From positions 620,001 to 684,000 of the forward strand of contig JAMXDE010000034.1 in assembly GCA_026770025.1 (NCBI GenBank): 64,000 nt of DNA, read 5' to 3'. Of the stretch, positions 55,334 through 64,000 are shown piece by piece. The translations under genes and the position numbers were made by a program. The notes beneath the pieces are model-generated. The model ran no database searches, had not been told where the DNA came from, and worked only from the letters and a program-made list of their open reading frames with translations. Numbering within the stretch: position 1 is the stretch's first letter; each line of letters begins with the position of its first letter. Origin of the DNA: Craspedostauros australis (Eukaryota > Bacillariophyta > Bacillariophyceae > Mastogloiales > Achnanthaceae).

Positions 55334-56017
55334 AGTTAGGATTCGGGCGTAGGCGTCGCGAATCGGTGGAGAATGCCTCGTGAATCTGCCGGCTTCGGGA
55401 TAGCCGTGTGATGCAGTTCAAGAGAGGTGTGCTGGTTGAAGAGTTATAACTTGCAACGATGAGTAGTAGAGTGCTTTGTAGCTAATCCTTGTCTGTTATT
55501 ATGAGTTAGCTTATTGGTGTTAGTAGGGTGAAGAAACGATGCCACACAACTTGGCGAGACCCCACACTGATGCACTTGATTCAGTGCAACAGAGTAGACA
55601 ATCAATACAGTACTTTGCTCTCCGCACATGTAGTTACACTGCAGTGTAGGTCATGACAATCAGTGATGACGGTCATGAAGCAGTGGCTGTGGCTGAAGCT
55701 GACCCTCGGATTCCATTGCTTGAGTTGAAGCAGGTTGGATATACATGTTGAGACTACGGTGGTAGTGTGGTGGTCATCAGCATGAAGGAATCGAGGTATG
55801 TTGTAGTAAGGAGGATCTGAAGAGCATATAGTTCCCAGGTGGGGTGTGAGTCAGGTCGGTCAGGTTTTAGTCATGATGGATTCGTGAATGGAGGAGAGAA
55901 AGGAGGAGAAAAGATTTGGTGGTCGATCAAGTCGGAAGATTTCGCGCCAAAACAGGAATTTCTCCATCGGGTTGATACCGTGTTCGGTAATAGTCTGTCC
56001 CTCATTGAATCTCAACT
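55334..56017 (-). repeat. 5' LTR of the Copia element
   Basis: 684 bases, right-hand copy on the plus strand, one base shorter than the other LTR. It should carry the promoter for the minus-strand transcript. Confidence 0.9.
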
Positions 56018-56022
56018 CAAAC
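56018..56022. other. Target-site duplication CAAAC, right
   Basis: Matches 46869-46873; followed by CAACGAATCTTCG as in unit A (39043 onward). Confidence 0.9.
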
Positions 56023-56218
56023 CAACGAATCTTCGATTTCGCACCATGATCCATCAAACAACATCAACACAAAGAGAGAGAGAGAGCAAGAGAGATGAAA
56101 TGGCTTGACTATGTTTGCATTGATGGAGGTATCAGCCAACACTGAGACATTGTCTGTCAAGCAACAAAGAAATGAAGCAATGAAGTAATCAATCAAGCAA
56201 GTGGCGGCTGCGCAAAAT

Positions 56219-56383
56219 ATGGTACGCCAACCAGAATCAACGAAGGCCACCATTGCAAGAGACGATGATGATGACGCTGATACAGATGATCAATGGCAAG
56301 CGACGACGAACAGCGATCTCCAACGTGCCACATCGCTCAGAAACATCAGAAAGGAAGATATCACACCAATTGTTCTGGAGTAA
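56219..56383 (+). CDS. Small acidic protein (gene X part 1), unit B
   Basis: 54-residue counterpart of 39235-39411: MVRQPESTKATIARDDDDDA, then QWQATTNSDLQRATSLRNIR and a TAA stop. The Asp run is three codons shorter. The retrotransposon lies about 200 bases upstream, so the promoter of this copy is probably separated from the gene. Confidence 0.4.
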   Translation: MVRQPESTKATIARDDDDDADTDDQWQATTNSDLQRATSLRNIRKEDITPIVLE

Positions 56384-56398
56384 AGATGGGCTTGGGAC

Positions 56399-56950
56399 AT
56401 GGGAAATCGCAGCGCCAACAGTAGAACCATCAGTCATGGCAAGACATGTCATGGCCCATGGTGCGGTCTGGATTCAAGTCATCAGCAGCCGCGCGCACGC
56501 ACAGAAACGTACGATGCGTTGTCTGAAACGGAGATTCAGCACATGTTGGACAGGTACATCCGTGAGATCAAACGCAGCGACTTTCCCGAGACCTGCAGAG
56601 CCATCAGTTTGGAAATGTTCCTCAGTTTCCACAACACGAACCACAACCAGCCACGCCTGTTCATACCGATGCTCAAAGAGATGCATCTCCGCCACAAACC
56701 GCAAACGATGAGACAGAGGCACTGTCTCACCGGATCCACCATTACTGAAATCGTGTGCAATGACATCGGCAACTTCTCCCATGGCTCGTCATCTTGGTCC
56801 GCCATATCGAAAACCATGCAGCTGTTGGCATGCGCTTGTGCCCTGCGCGACATCATGCACGAACTGCAGCACCACCACCACCAACATGCTGACAGCCGTA
56901 GTACATCCCGCTCCGTCACGTTGGATTCGAGTTCTACAAGCCATGCATGA
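56399..56950 (+). CDS. Unknown protein (gene X part 2), unit B
   Basis: 183-codon counterpart of 39427-39978, same length, with substitutions such as HMVDGC to HMLDRY and LLGST to LTGST. It lies in the same frame as the preceding small frame. Function unknown. The stretch 56951-57428 holds only the decayed DASGVCHRF frame, which has a TGA near 57063, and the spacer to the convergent ankyrin-BTB gene. Confidence 0.45.
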   Translation: MGNRSANSRTISHGKTCHGPWCGLDSSHQQPRARTETYDALSETEIQHMLDRYIREIKRSDFPETCRAISLEMFLSFHNTNHNQPRLFIPMLKEMHLRHKPQTMRQRHCLTGSTITEIVCNDIGNFSHGSSSWSAISKTMQLLACACALRDIMHELQHHHHQHADSRSTSRSVTLDSSSTSHA

Positions 56951-57428
56951 CGCCAGCGGGGTCTGCCATCGTTTCCCACACACCTCCTTCCACACCAACG
57001 AAACAAACAAATGCGGAAACCATATGATCGGCAATGACGACCACGACGATGACAGCGGTGGCTGAATCATCTTCTTCATGTCGCATTGGCAAATGATGAT
57101 GCACAGCAGCGTGCCATACGCCAACCAGGATCATCTGCAATTCATTCCCAGAAGATTATGCGTATCTCGCGGCCCAGCCAGACCGCGCTGTGAACGATAC
57201 GGGACTGCATGGAGCAGCATGCGGTGCGCATCACCAAAGGCGACGGTGAAGGCATGCCGAACGCACCATTGAATGAATGGATTACGAATTGCTCCACCTC
57301 CTTTCACACAGATTGTATCCTAATGACTATTCTGACAACTATTTTTATCAATCAACTCAATTCCACCAGGCGTTCACTTGTGGAAGATTTCTGGTACGGT
57401 ATGGCATGGTATGAAATGGTCTGACACT

Positions 57429-59642
57429 TCACTCCTCTTCTGCAGCAGCACCGTCCGTCTCAACCACTATGGATGATTTGGTACTCAGAGAGCGGACGAA
57501 GTCCACCAATGTCGCACAATCCATGTATGAATCCACTTGTTCTGTACCCTTGTCCTCATCTATGACCTTGTACAGCTCCATCATGGACATGCCACTGTAC
57601 TCATCATCAAGTCCGTCACTCTCCATTCTACCATGGCAGAGGTCATGAATGACTCCCATTAGGTGAGGGTGATGAAATAGCTGCTTGGAATCTGGATGAC
57701 TGAACAATTTGTTCTCATTTTCAGCTGCCATCCTCATTGTTGCATCCTTCAACACCACACAGTTGTGTTGATCGGCGAATATCAACACATCTATCATGCT
57801 GTCCTCTGTGAGATGCTTGCGGGTCAACTCTGCTTCAAGAGCAAGCTTGAGTCGCCAGAAGCCGAACTCGTTGGCCACAAAGATGAGCTGTTGCAGATCA
57901 TCCTGTCCATTGAGGGTGTGAGTTGGCTGGTGAGAGGCATTTGTATCGTGGTGTGAGTTGGAGTGAGCGCCCATGTGAGCGCTGACGTGAGCAGCAGCGT
58001 TGCCATTATGAGCGTTGTTGTTGAAGGATATCTCGCCTGCGTAGATGCATTGGAGAACATATCGGACGTGTTTTGGTTGAAGGTTGGGGAGAGGGATAGT
58101 TGTTTCGATGGGGACCGCGCCGTCTTTGGTGTCATCATTCGTGTGCTGATGTTGGATTCCTTTGTTGATCAGTGTCTGAATGGATGGAACAGTGACCCTG
58201 AGGACTCCGGAGTTGGCCTTGATTGCTTGTTGTTCGTCTCCTTGTCCACACAGGAAGGTAATGTCTGCGATGGCCTCAGCACGAATAGCGACGAGACGAT
58301 CTTGGTCGATGCTGATCTTGAGATGTTGTTTCAGCTGCTGTTTCAGTTGTTCGTTCTCCTGTTGACTTTTCGAGAGCATGTGCTGCATTTCTTCCTTCTG
58401 CTGTTCCAACTGCTGTTTCAGTTGTTCGTTCTCCTGCTCCTTCTGGGTCTTCTCTTGCTCCTTCTGTTCCGACTGCCGTTTCAGTTGTTCGTTTTCTTGC
58501 TCCTTCTGCTTCTTCTCTTCCTCCTCTTGTCCCAACTGCTGTTTCAGTTGTTCGTTTTCTTGCTCCTTCTGTGTCTTCTCTTCCTCCTTCCGTTCCAACT
58601 GCCGTTTCAGTTGTTCGTTTTCTTGCTCCTTCTGCTTCTTCTCTTCCTCCTTCCATTTCAACTGCTGTTTCAGTTGTTCGTTCTCCTGCTCATTCTCTTT
58701 CAACTGCTGCTGCAGTTGTGAGTTGCAGCGACTCAGATGTGTGAGACGGTTTATCTTGATTTGAAGTGTTGCATCGATCACATCGAGGGGCGTTTTGTTG
58801 TTGTTGTTTTCAATGTCGGTATCGGCATTGGCTGATGCAACGAGGTACACAACACACTCCAGCTGGCCTTTGGAGCATGCATCATGAAGGGGAGTGGAAC
58901 CATCGTTGCTTTTGCAGTTGATGTCCGCCTCACATGATTCGATGAGGTACTTGGCACACTCCAGGTGGCCGTTGTAGCATGCCCAATGAAGGGGAGTGTA
59001 ACCATATTTGTCTTTGCAGTTGATGTCCGCCTCACATGATTCGATGAGGTACTTGACACACTCCAGGTGGCCGTTGATGCATGCCCGATGAAGGGGAGTG
59101 TAACCATCGTTGTTTTTGCAATGGATGTTTGCCTCACATGATCTGATGAGGTACTTCACACACTCCAGGCAGCCGGCGGAGCATGCCAGATGAAGGGGAG
59201 TGTTGCCCTTGTTGGTTTTGCAGTTGATGTCTGCCTCACATGATTCGATGAGGTACTTGGCACACTCCAGCTGGCCGTTTATGCATGCATGATGAAGGGG
59301 AGTCCAACCAGAGTTGTCTTTGCAGTTGATGTCCGCCTCACATGATTCGATGAGGTACTTGACACACTCCAGGCAGCCGTTTATGCATGCATGATGAAGG
59401 GGAGTGCAACCATCGTTGTTTTTGCAATGGATGTTTGCCTCACATGATCTGATGAGGTACTTGACACACTCCAGGCAGCCGGCGGAGCATGCGTAATGAA
59501 GGAGAATGTTGCCATTGTGGGTTTTGAAGTTGACACCATCTCCTTCATTCTGCGTCTTGTTCTGCCTCTTCCACTCCTTCAACACTGACAAGTCACCTGC
59601 TATGGCAGCATCAATGAGTTGTTGGTTGGTAACACTCGGCAT
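57429..59642 (-). CDS. Ankyrin–coiled-coil–BTB protein C (expanded ankyrin array)
   Basis: The 737-residue protein starts at MPSVTNQQLIDAAIAGDLSV. It has seven full 34-residue ankyrin repeats plus a partial one (about 43-290), more than copies A (four) and B (three). The repeat with SAGCLECVKYLIRSCEANIH occurs twice, three repeats apart, showing that a three-repeat block was duplicated. The coiled coil (about 300-450), BTB domain and AAEEE C-terminus follow as in copy B. An upstream extension is out of frame here, which supports this start. Predicted role: substrate-selecting adaptor with a changeable recognition surface; this is inference from architecture. Confidence 0.85.
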   Translation of the reverse strand: MPSVTNQQLIDAAIAGDLSVLKEWKRQNKTQNEGDGVNFKTHNGNILLHYACSAGCLECVKYLIRSCEANIHCKNNDGCTPLHHACINGCLECVKYLIESCEADINCKDNSGWTPLHHACINGQLECAKYLIESCEADINCKTNKGNTPLHLACSAGCLECVKYLIRSCEANIHCKNNDGYTPLHRACINGHLECVKYLIESCEADINCKDKYGYTPLHWACYNGHLECAKYLIESCEADINCKSNDGSTPLHDACSKGQLECVVYLVASANADTDIENNNNKTPLDVIDATLQIKINRLTHLSRCNSQLQQQLKENEQENEQLKQQLKWKEEEKKQKEQENEQLKRQLERKEEEKTQKEQENEQLKQQLGQEEEEKKQKEQENEQLKRQSEQKEQEKTQKEQENEQLKQQLEQQKEEMQHMLSKSQQENEQLKQQLKQHLKISIDQDRLVAIRAEAIADITFLCGQGDEQQAIKANSGVLRVTVPSIQTLINKGIQHQHTNDDTKDGAVPIETTIPLPNLQPKHVRYVLQCIYAGEISFNNNAHNGNAAAHVSAHMGAHSNSHHDTNASHQPTHTLNGQDDLQQLIFVANEFGFWRLKLALEAELTRKHLTEDSMIDVLIFADQHNCVVLKDATMRMAAENENKLFSHPDSKQLFHHPHLMGVIHDLCHGRMESDGLDDEYSGMSMMELYKVIDEDKGTEQVDSYMDCATLVDFVRSLSTKSSIVVETDGAAAEEE

Positions 59643-59862
59643 TTTTAGAGTATGGTGGATGGTCGATGGTTGCTGGACGTTGGACGATAGACGTTGGACG
59701 TTGGACGTTGGACGATAGACGTTGGATTGGCTGTCGAGGATGTCTGTGGTCGGAGCTGCCTATGGAAGAGATATCGATGTTTGTGTATGCAACAGCTTGT
59801 ATTAGTATTAGTATGAGTATGAGTATGAGTACCATACGCTGTGTGATGAATATGAGTGGCAA

Positions 59863-61762
59863 TTCGATGTCTGTTGTTCACGCGGTTGAGTATGGTGTTG
59901 AGTGGTGTGTGTGTGTTGTTGTCTTGTTCGCATGGTCTCCTCCTTCTGTTTGCCTGTGTTTGTCTCCTCTTGATCAAACGCGTCTGGTTCGCGCGGATTG
60001 GATCTTTCTGTTCCCATCCATCACGAAAATGCGTGCGACCAACAACAAGAAAGAAGCACCACAACAGAGTTCTCGTTTGGCCACAATCAACGCAACACCA
60101 ATCCGAAGCAAACAACGTCAAAGTCTTCGGAAACAGAGAGAGCTGTCATCGTCGCCCACCACCGCCGCCACCACCATGTGCACCATGGCCCACGCTTGCT
60201 TGCGTCATCGTGGCATCTGCAAGACCACTGACCCTCGTCCGCCTGCCATCGCAAGCATCAACTTGAGGTGTGAGCCAATGCCTCGAACAACCATGAAGCC
60301 GCCGATGAAGCCACCAATGTGATTGCCTTCGTTGGTTGCAACCCATCTCATTTGGATTTGGCTGGTTGCCATCCCACCGCATTGCAACAATCACCATCCG
60401 CACAGGCAACAAGAGTCCTCAACATCAAACCAACACCACATTGCGTATTGGGATGAGTTGACACGTTCAGCAATCAACAAGCAGAGTGATACTGTGCCGC
60501 CTCCACTGTTCCTGCCACACGGACCACCAACACACAACACCATGCGCATTCTATCCATAGGCATGAGTGCCGCCGTCTTGGCTCGTGACTTCCAGAGCAT
60601 CGATGCTCAACAGAGGTGATCGACAGGAACATCCGCCTCACGAACGAAGTTGGGAGCACCACAAAGGAGGATATGTAGGTGTACGGTATCCATGGACCAT
60701 GGATTGCTGGCCGTGTGATTCTTGTACCAAAATGGATCTCTGTGTCAGCCATGATCCGCAATACAATATTCGCACTCTGCATGGGGTTTGCTCGTTGGTT
60801 CGTTGGTTGATTCGTTGGTCTCTTCTTTTGCTCGCCAAGCTGGTTGGATGTTTGGACTGCGCTAGCTCGTTGGTTCCTGTCTTTCCGCCACGCTGACTCT
60901 GGTCGCTTCGAAGATTGGAATGGATGGTGACCCTGGCATTTGTTGCTGTAACCGTGAGTGATGGCTCCTCCTGAGACTTGGTGAGGGTCTCGACTGCAGT
61001 TCTGGCACAATGGCGGGAGTGCAACTCCTGGTGAGATGAGAACGATAGCGTGATACGAGACGGTCGATGGAACCGCACAGCAACCATGCTCCTTGCGGCT
61101 TCTCACCATTTCTCTCTGCCTTGCTCGCCATGTGTTCTTCGTAGATCGTCTCTTCCAGAAACTTGGATCGGCTGGCATCGGCACTATCGCTTTGAATCTG
61201 CTTGGCAGTGTGACTTGGAGTAGAGTGCACTGGGTGTGAATCCGGCGGCATGGTGACGACCGCACGGCTTGTGATAATGCTGCTGCCATTCGTCCTTTGT
61301 CTGCGCAACGAACCAACAACGATGCTCATGGCAGAGTGCGGATGGAACCACGGACGTCCAATCTGCTTGTGAATGACATCGGCAACATCCTTGTGTGCGT
61401 TTGTACCGCAGAGGGCGCACCAGACTAGTCGTAGACAAGGCGGAGGCAGTGTGGGAGCAGTATCCAGCCCTTCAATCTCTTGAAACATCCGGTGCCTTCA
61501 TCACAGTGTTCTATTGCACAAGCAGATATAGTGTATGCGGTACTGTTCCAAACATACGTAGAGAAGTACAGTTTATTCGTAGGTGTATTACATACAGGGA
61601 TGTGGATCTACCATACCTCTATGAGTATGATACGAGTACGGAGCGGCCCCTCCATCTCATTCCATCCCATCGTGTCGTGATGCATCACGGGGTGGGAGTT
61701 TTGGTACCATTCATCAAGGGATGGTGGCACTGAGACGCGCTCTTTCTCCTGACCACTTTCTA
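59863..61762. other. Unassigned stretch of unit C
   Basis: Counterpart of 34680-36577. One extra C near 60157 changes the plus-strand frame. From 60640 it diverges strongly from units A and B, then becomes alike again after 61200. Apart from the frame at 60862-61488, no coding call is made. Confidence 0.4.
60862..61488 (-). CDS. Possible unknown protein MFQEIEGL..., unit C
   Basis: The 208-codon frame is open here but cut by a TAG in units A and B. It includes CALCGTNAHKDVADVIHKQI, WFHPHSAMSIVVGSL, ASRSKFLEETIYEEHM and a Ser/Arg/Pro-rich end. Aligned with the other copies, most changes alter the amino acid, so selection on this frame is doubtful. No family is recognised. Confidence 0.3.
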   Translation of the reverse strand: MFQEIEGLDTAPTLPPPCLRLVWCALCGTNAHKDVADVIHKQIGRPWFHPHSAMSIVVGSLRRQRTNGSSIITSRAVVTMPPDSHPVHSTPSHTAKQIQSDSADASRSKFLEETIYEEHMASKAERNGEKPQGAWLLCGSIDRLVSRYRSHLTRSCTPAIVPELQSRPSPSLRRSHHSRLQQQMPGSPSIPIFEATRVSVAERQEPTS

Positions 61763-64000
61763 TTATGTGAGTTGCAGTGGCTTTGTGCCAGACATCTTCT
61801 CATGGTAGACAGCATCGCGAGTTGACGATCTGCTTCGTCCACGGCGATTTGATTGAAGGGCCCCGCGTGATGACGAATGTTTGTTGCAATGCCGTCCATC
61901 TTCATCTCTCTCATTGCTATGCCGTTCGACGCTGTAATTTCGATATCCTCTTGATCTGTTTCGTTGTCGCGCCGATGGTGATCGTTCATCGGAGAACCTC
62001 CTTCGCTGATCTTCGCCCATCTTCGCCACGTGGTGTCGATTGGCTATGGCCACATTGATTTGGTCTTCGTGAACTTCCTCGGTCATGCTTTCGGGAAGGT
62101 GAGCCCTTGCGCCGTTGCAAAACAGTACCGGTGGAATGCGCATTTGAGTTGGTTTCGCGTGAACGTGAGGCTGCGTTCATATCATCCGAACTGCCAGATG
62201 TTCGTTGTCGCCGTGATGATGGCGATGAGTCCATCGATACTTGCGCAGTTCTTCTGCGGCCGCGATCGGACGAGCTTCGACGACTCCGCGCCGATGGCGA
62301 GCGGCAGCTTCTTCCAGAGGAGGATGTGTGAATTTCTCTGTCGCGACGATGACTCAATGATGTCGAATGCTCCACACTCTTTGATCTTGACGATGTTGAA
62401 TGCAGCTTGCCGCTGGTGTGCAGTGCGCTTCTCCGCCGATGCCGTGGAGACGGTGATCTCGATGGTAATATCAATGGCGATGACACGTCTCTTGTTTTGC
62501 TGGAGTGGTGACGTCGGGGCCCCATCGCCAAGCACCTTGGAGATCCTTTCCTTGATCTCATCGCGCAGAGCATCCGTGCTTCATTCGCGTGAACGTCGTT
62601 GCTTTGAGTCTTCACTTGAGCGCAACGAACTGCATGCAGATCTGTTGCGAGAAGGAGCCCTCGTTCCTTCTTGCTCGATTGCAATTCGATTCCCAAACTC
62701 AAGGCTCCAGGACTGGATGGGCTTGGGGTTGTGGCCGGAGACACCTCCGTGGTTGCGTTCGAACTGTTGCAGATTGAGTTTGGATTTGGACTGTGATGAT
62801 GATGACGGTGGCGACGGCGATGATGGCGCCTTTGCGGATGCTTCAGTCAAGGCAAGATCGGCCAATTGCAATGGTCGGGATTCGAGAGATGGCCGTTGCT
62901 TCGATTTGGGAGGACTGGTCAACGATACTTCACGTAATGATGATGATTTGATCTTGAGGATGCTTGCCAACGTCGACCTGCGCTTGTTCAACGACGAAGA
63001 CTGTTGCCTCTTTCATGTATGTGGCTGAAGGGAAAGGAGGCTGGTGTAGATGCCGCGCTCCGACCTCCAGGCGTGACAGGGGCCACAGAGCTTCTCCCAC
63101 CGTTCGTTGCAGCAGCACTTGTCGCAACGCCGGCGCTGTCGTCATCGTTGTGGAGACTTGGCAGATTGGTCAGTGACTCCAGGCTCTTGCTGCGAGACGT
63201 CTCCGTTGTCGCAACTAGAGATACAGCCAGGGTGCTGGCTGCACTCATCGAACCTGTTGTGACTGGTGTATCTGATGTGCCTGGCATGTGGTGTCCCGTC
63301 CTGAGAGAATTCCAAACTGTTGCTCCTCGATGTGGCGCTGCTGGTCGTTCCGTTGGAATTCGTTTGTGTCCTTGGCCTGCGTCTCCGACTCTGGGCAAGC
63401 TTCGTCTTGTCTTGACTGCTCCATTCGCGGGTTGCGCCAAGTGCTGGGGCTGTGGCGAAGCTGAGTCCACCTGGGGTGTTTGGCACCGGTATCGGTTCGT
63501 TGTTGATGAACTTGCTGGGATCAAGGGAGCTGAATGACATCTCGTGAGCTTGCATGTTGAGCATGTCCAGACTCTTCGCATGTGATCGTTTCACAGCCGA
63601 AGCTTTCGCATCTTTGGCTGTACTTCTGTTGGCGCTGCTTGGTGTATCTGTGCTGACACTCGCACGACGACCTGATTTTGCAGCTGCTTTGGCCTCTTTG
63701 GCGACGCTTGTGGGCTTGCTCGCCTTCGATTTCGTGTTGGCCTGTTGCGGTTGCTTGGTCTCCGTTTGTTTCTCTGCTATCAGTTTGACACCGTCCTCTT
63801 CCAGCAACTTCGATCGTCATGATCACATGACCGCACGGGCTGGACGAAGGTTCGAACAGAGTGTCAGGCTGGACGCTTTGCTGTGGCAACTCCCAGAGTA
63901 GATCATACTCAAGGGAGGTTCCATACTCATAGTTGTACAACGGGTGGGTCAAGATGCGGAGCAACTGGCGAGCCTTCCCACAGATCCTCTTGGATGTCGA
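61763..64000 (-). pseudogene. Ser/Arg-rich (RS-like) gene, unit C, partial
   Basis: The gene runs off the right edge. The RS region is the best preserved of the three copies: 62744-61986 reads unbroken through SRSPSPRHRRRSALHTSGKL, SGRSCRSPSARSRRSSSDRG and SRETNSNAHSTG, and the terminal frame RRGRSRSSTRDAVYHEKMSG is intact to the TAA at 61763. It has its own lesions: a 10-base duplication near 62012-62025 (GAAGATGGGC...GAAGATC), a 1-base insertion near 63296 and a frame change near 63010 (HERGNSLRR-stop). Confidence 0.5.

Larger units (their letters stand above)
46874..56017 (-). mobile_element. Full-length Ty1/Copia retrotransposon (CoDi-like), 9.1 kb
   Basis: It has two LTRs of 685 and 684 bases that differ, as far as I can see, by a single C (TCTCCCATCG against TCTCCATCG), a 5-base target duplication, a purine tract at the 3' LTR and one uninterrupted gag-pol frame. 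The unit A sequence gives the unoccupied site. The near identity of the LTRs marks a very recent insertion, and the element may still be active. A primer-binding site could not be assigned: the first bases inside the 5' LTR read GATAGCTGCGAGTGG, which does not start with TGG. Confidence 0.9.
40457..57428. repeat. Tandem unit B (about 7.8 kb plus retrotransposon)
   Basis: Second copy of the segment, with the same gene order as unit A. Removing the 46874-56017 retrotransposon and one 5-base duplication leaves about 7.8 kb, matching unit A. Confidence 0.85.
57429..64000. repeat. Tandem unit C (continues beyond the window)
   Basis: Third copy, more diverged from A and B in parts (about 60640-61200 and 62330-62560) but nearly identical in others (about 59870-60600 and 61440-61790). 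Confidence 0.8.

Overview
The window is nuclear DNA of a eukaryote with short GT–AG introns, widely spaced genes and recent transposon activity. The best fit is a diatom or a close relative with a secondary red plastid. Four lines point that way. The fructosamine-kinase-like protein (4250-5317) has a signal-peptide-like leader followed by an ASAFP motif, the plastid-import signature of diatoms and allied algae. The Copia polyprotein (47642-54907) reads like the CoDi lineages of diatoms. The 16322-17065 protein resembles, from memory, an uncharacterised diatom-expanded family. The transposon at 27399-32663 is piggyBac-like. None of this was checked by a search.

Left third (1-22.7 kb): ordinary host genes. 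In order these are the 3' part of a protein with two cyclic-nucleotide-binding domains, a type II membrane protein of the peptidyl-Ser/Hyp O-glycosyltransferase type, the kinase on the minus strand, about 3.5 kb with no gene I can support, three tandem membrane-anchored short-chain dehydrogenases (the middle one looks like an unequal-crossover hybrid), a minus-strand protein of unknown function, and an armadillo/HEAT-like helical protein.

Middle (22.7-32.7 kb): two related DNA transposons lie head to tail inside the 3' end of an ankyrin-BTB gene. They share the tetranucleotide ATAT, which occurs three times: before, between and after them. The undamaged paralogues in the same window give the empty site and confirm a 4-bp target duplication. 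The right-hand element encodes a three-exon, about 1,400-codon protein that reads as a piggyBac-like DDE transposase with a PD-(D/E)XK nuclease domain between the second and third candidate catalytic aspartates, and a C-terminal zinc ribbon. The left-hand element is a decayed relative that keeps the nuclease part. Both carry subterminal palindrome arrays of related but diverged sequence. I consider this the most novel system in the window.

Right half (32.7-64 kb): a tandem triplication with a unit of about 7.8 kb. Each unit holds an ankyrin–coiled-coil–BTB gene (minus strand), an unassigned stretch, a Ser/Arg-rich gene (minus strand) and, where present, a small plus-strand gene. The ankyrin genes differ by whole 34-residue repeats (4, 3 and 7). 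The Ser/Arg-rich gene carries different stops and frameshifts in each copy. The second unit is split by a full-length, very young Copia retrotransposon with a 5-bp target duplication, nearly identical LTRs and one uninterrupted 2,421-codon gag-pol frame.
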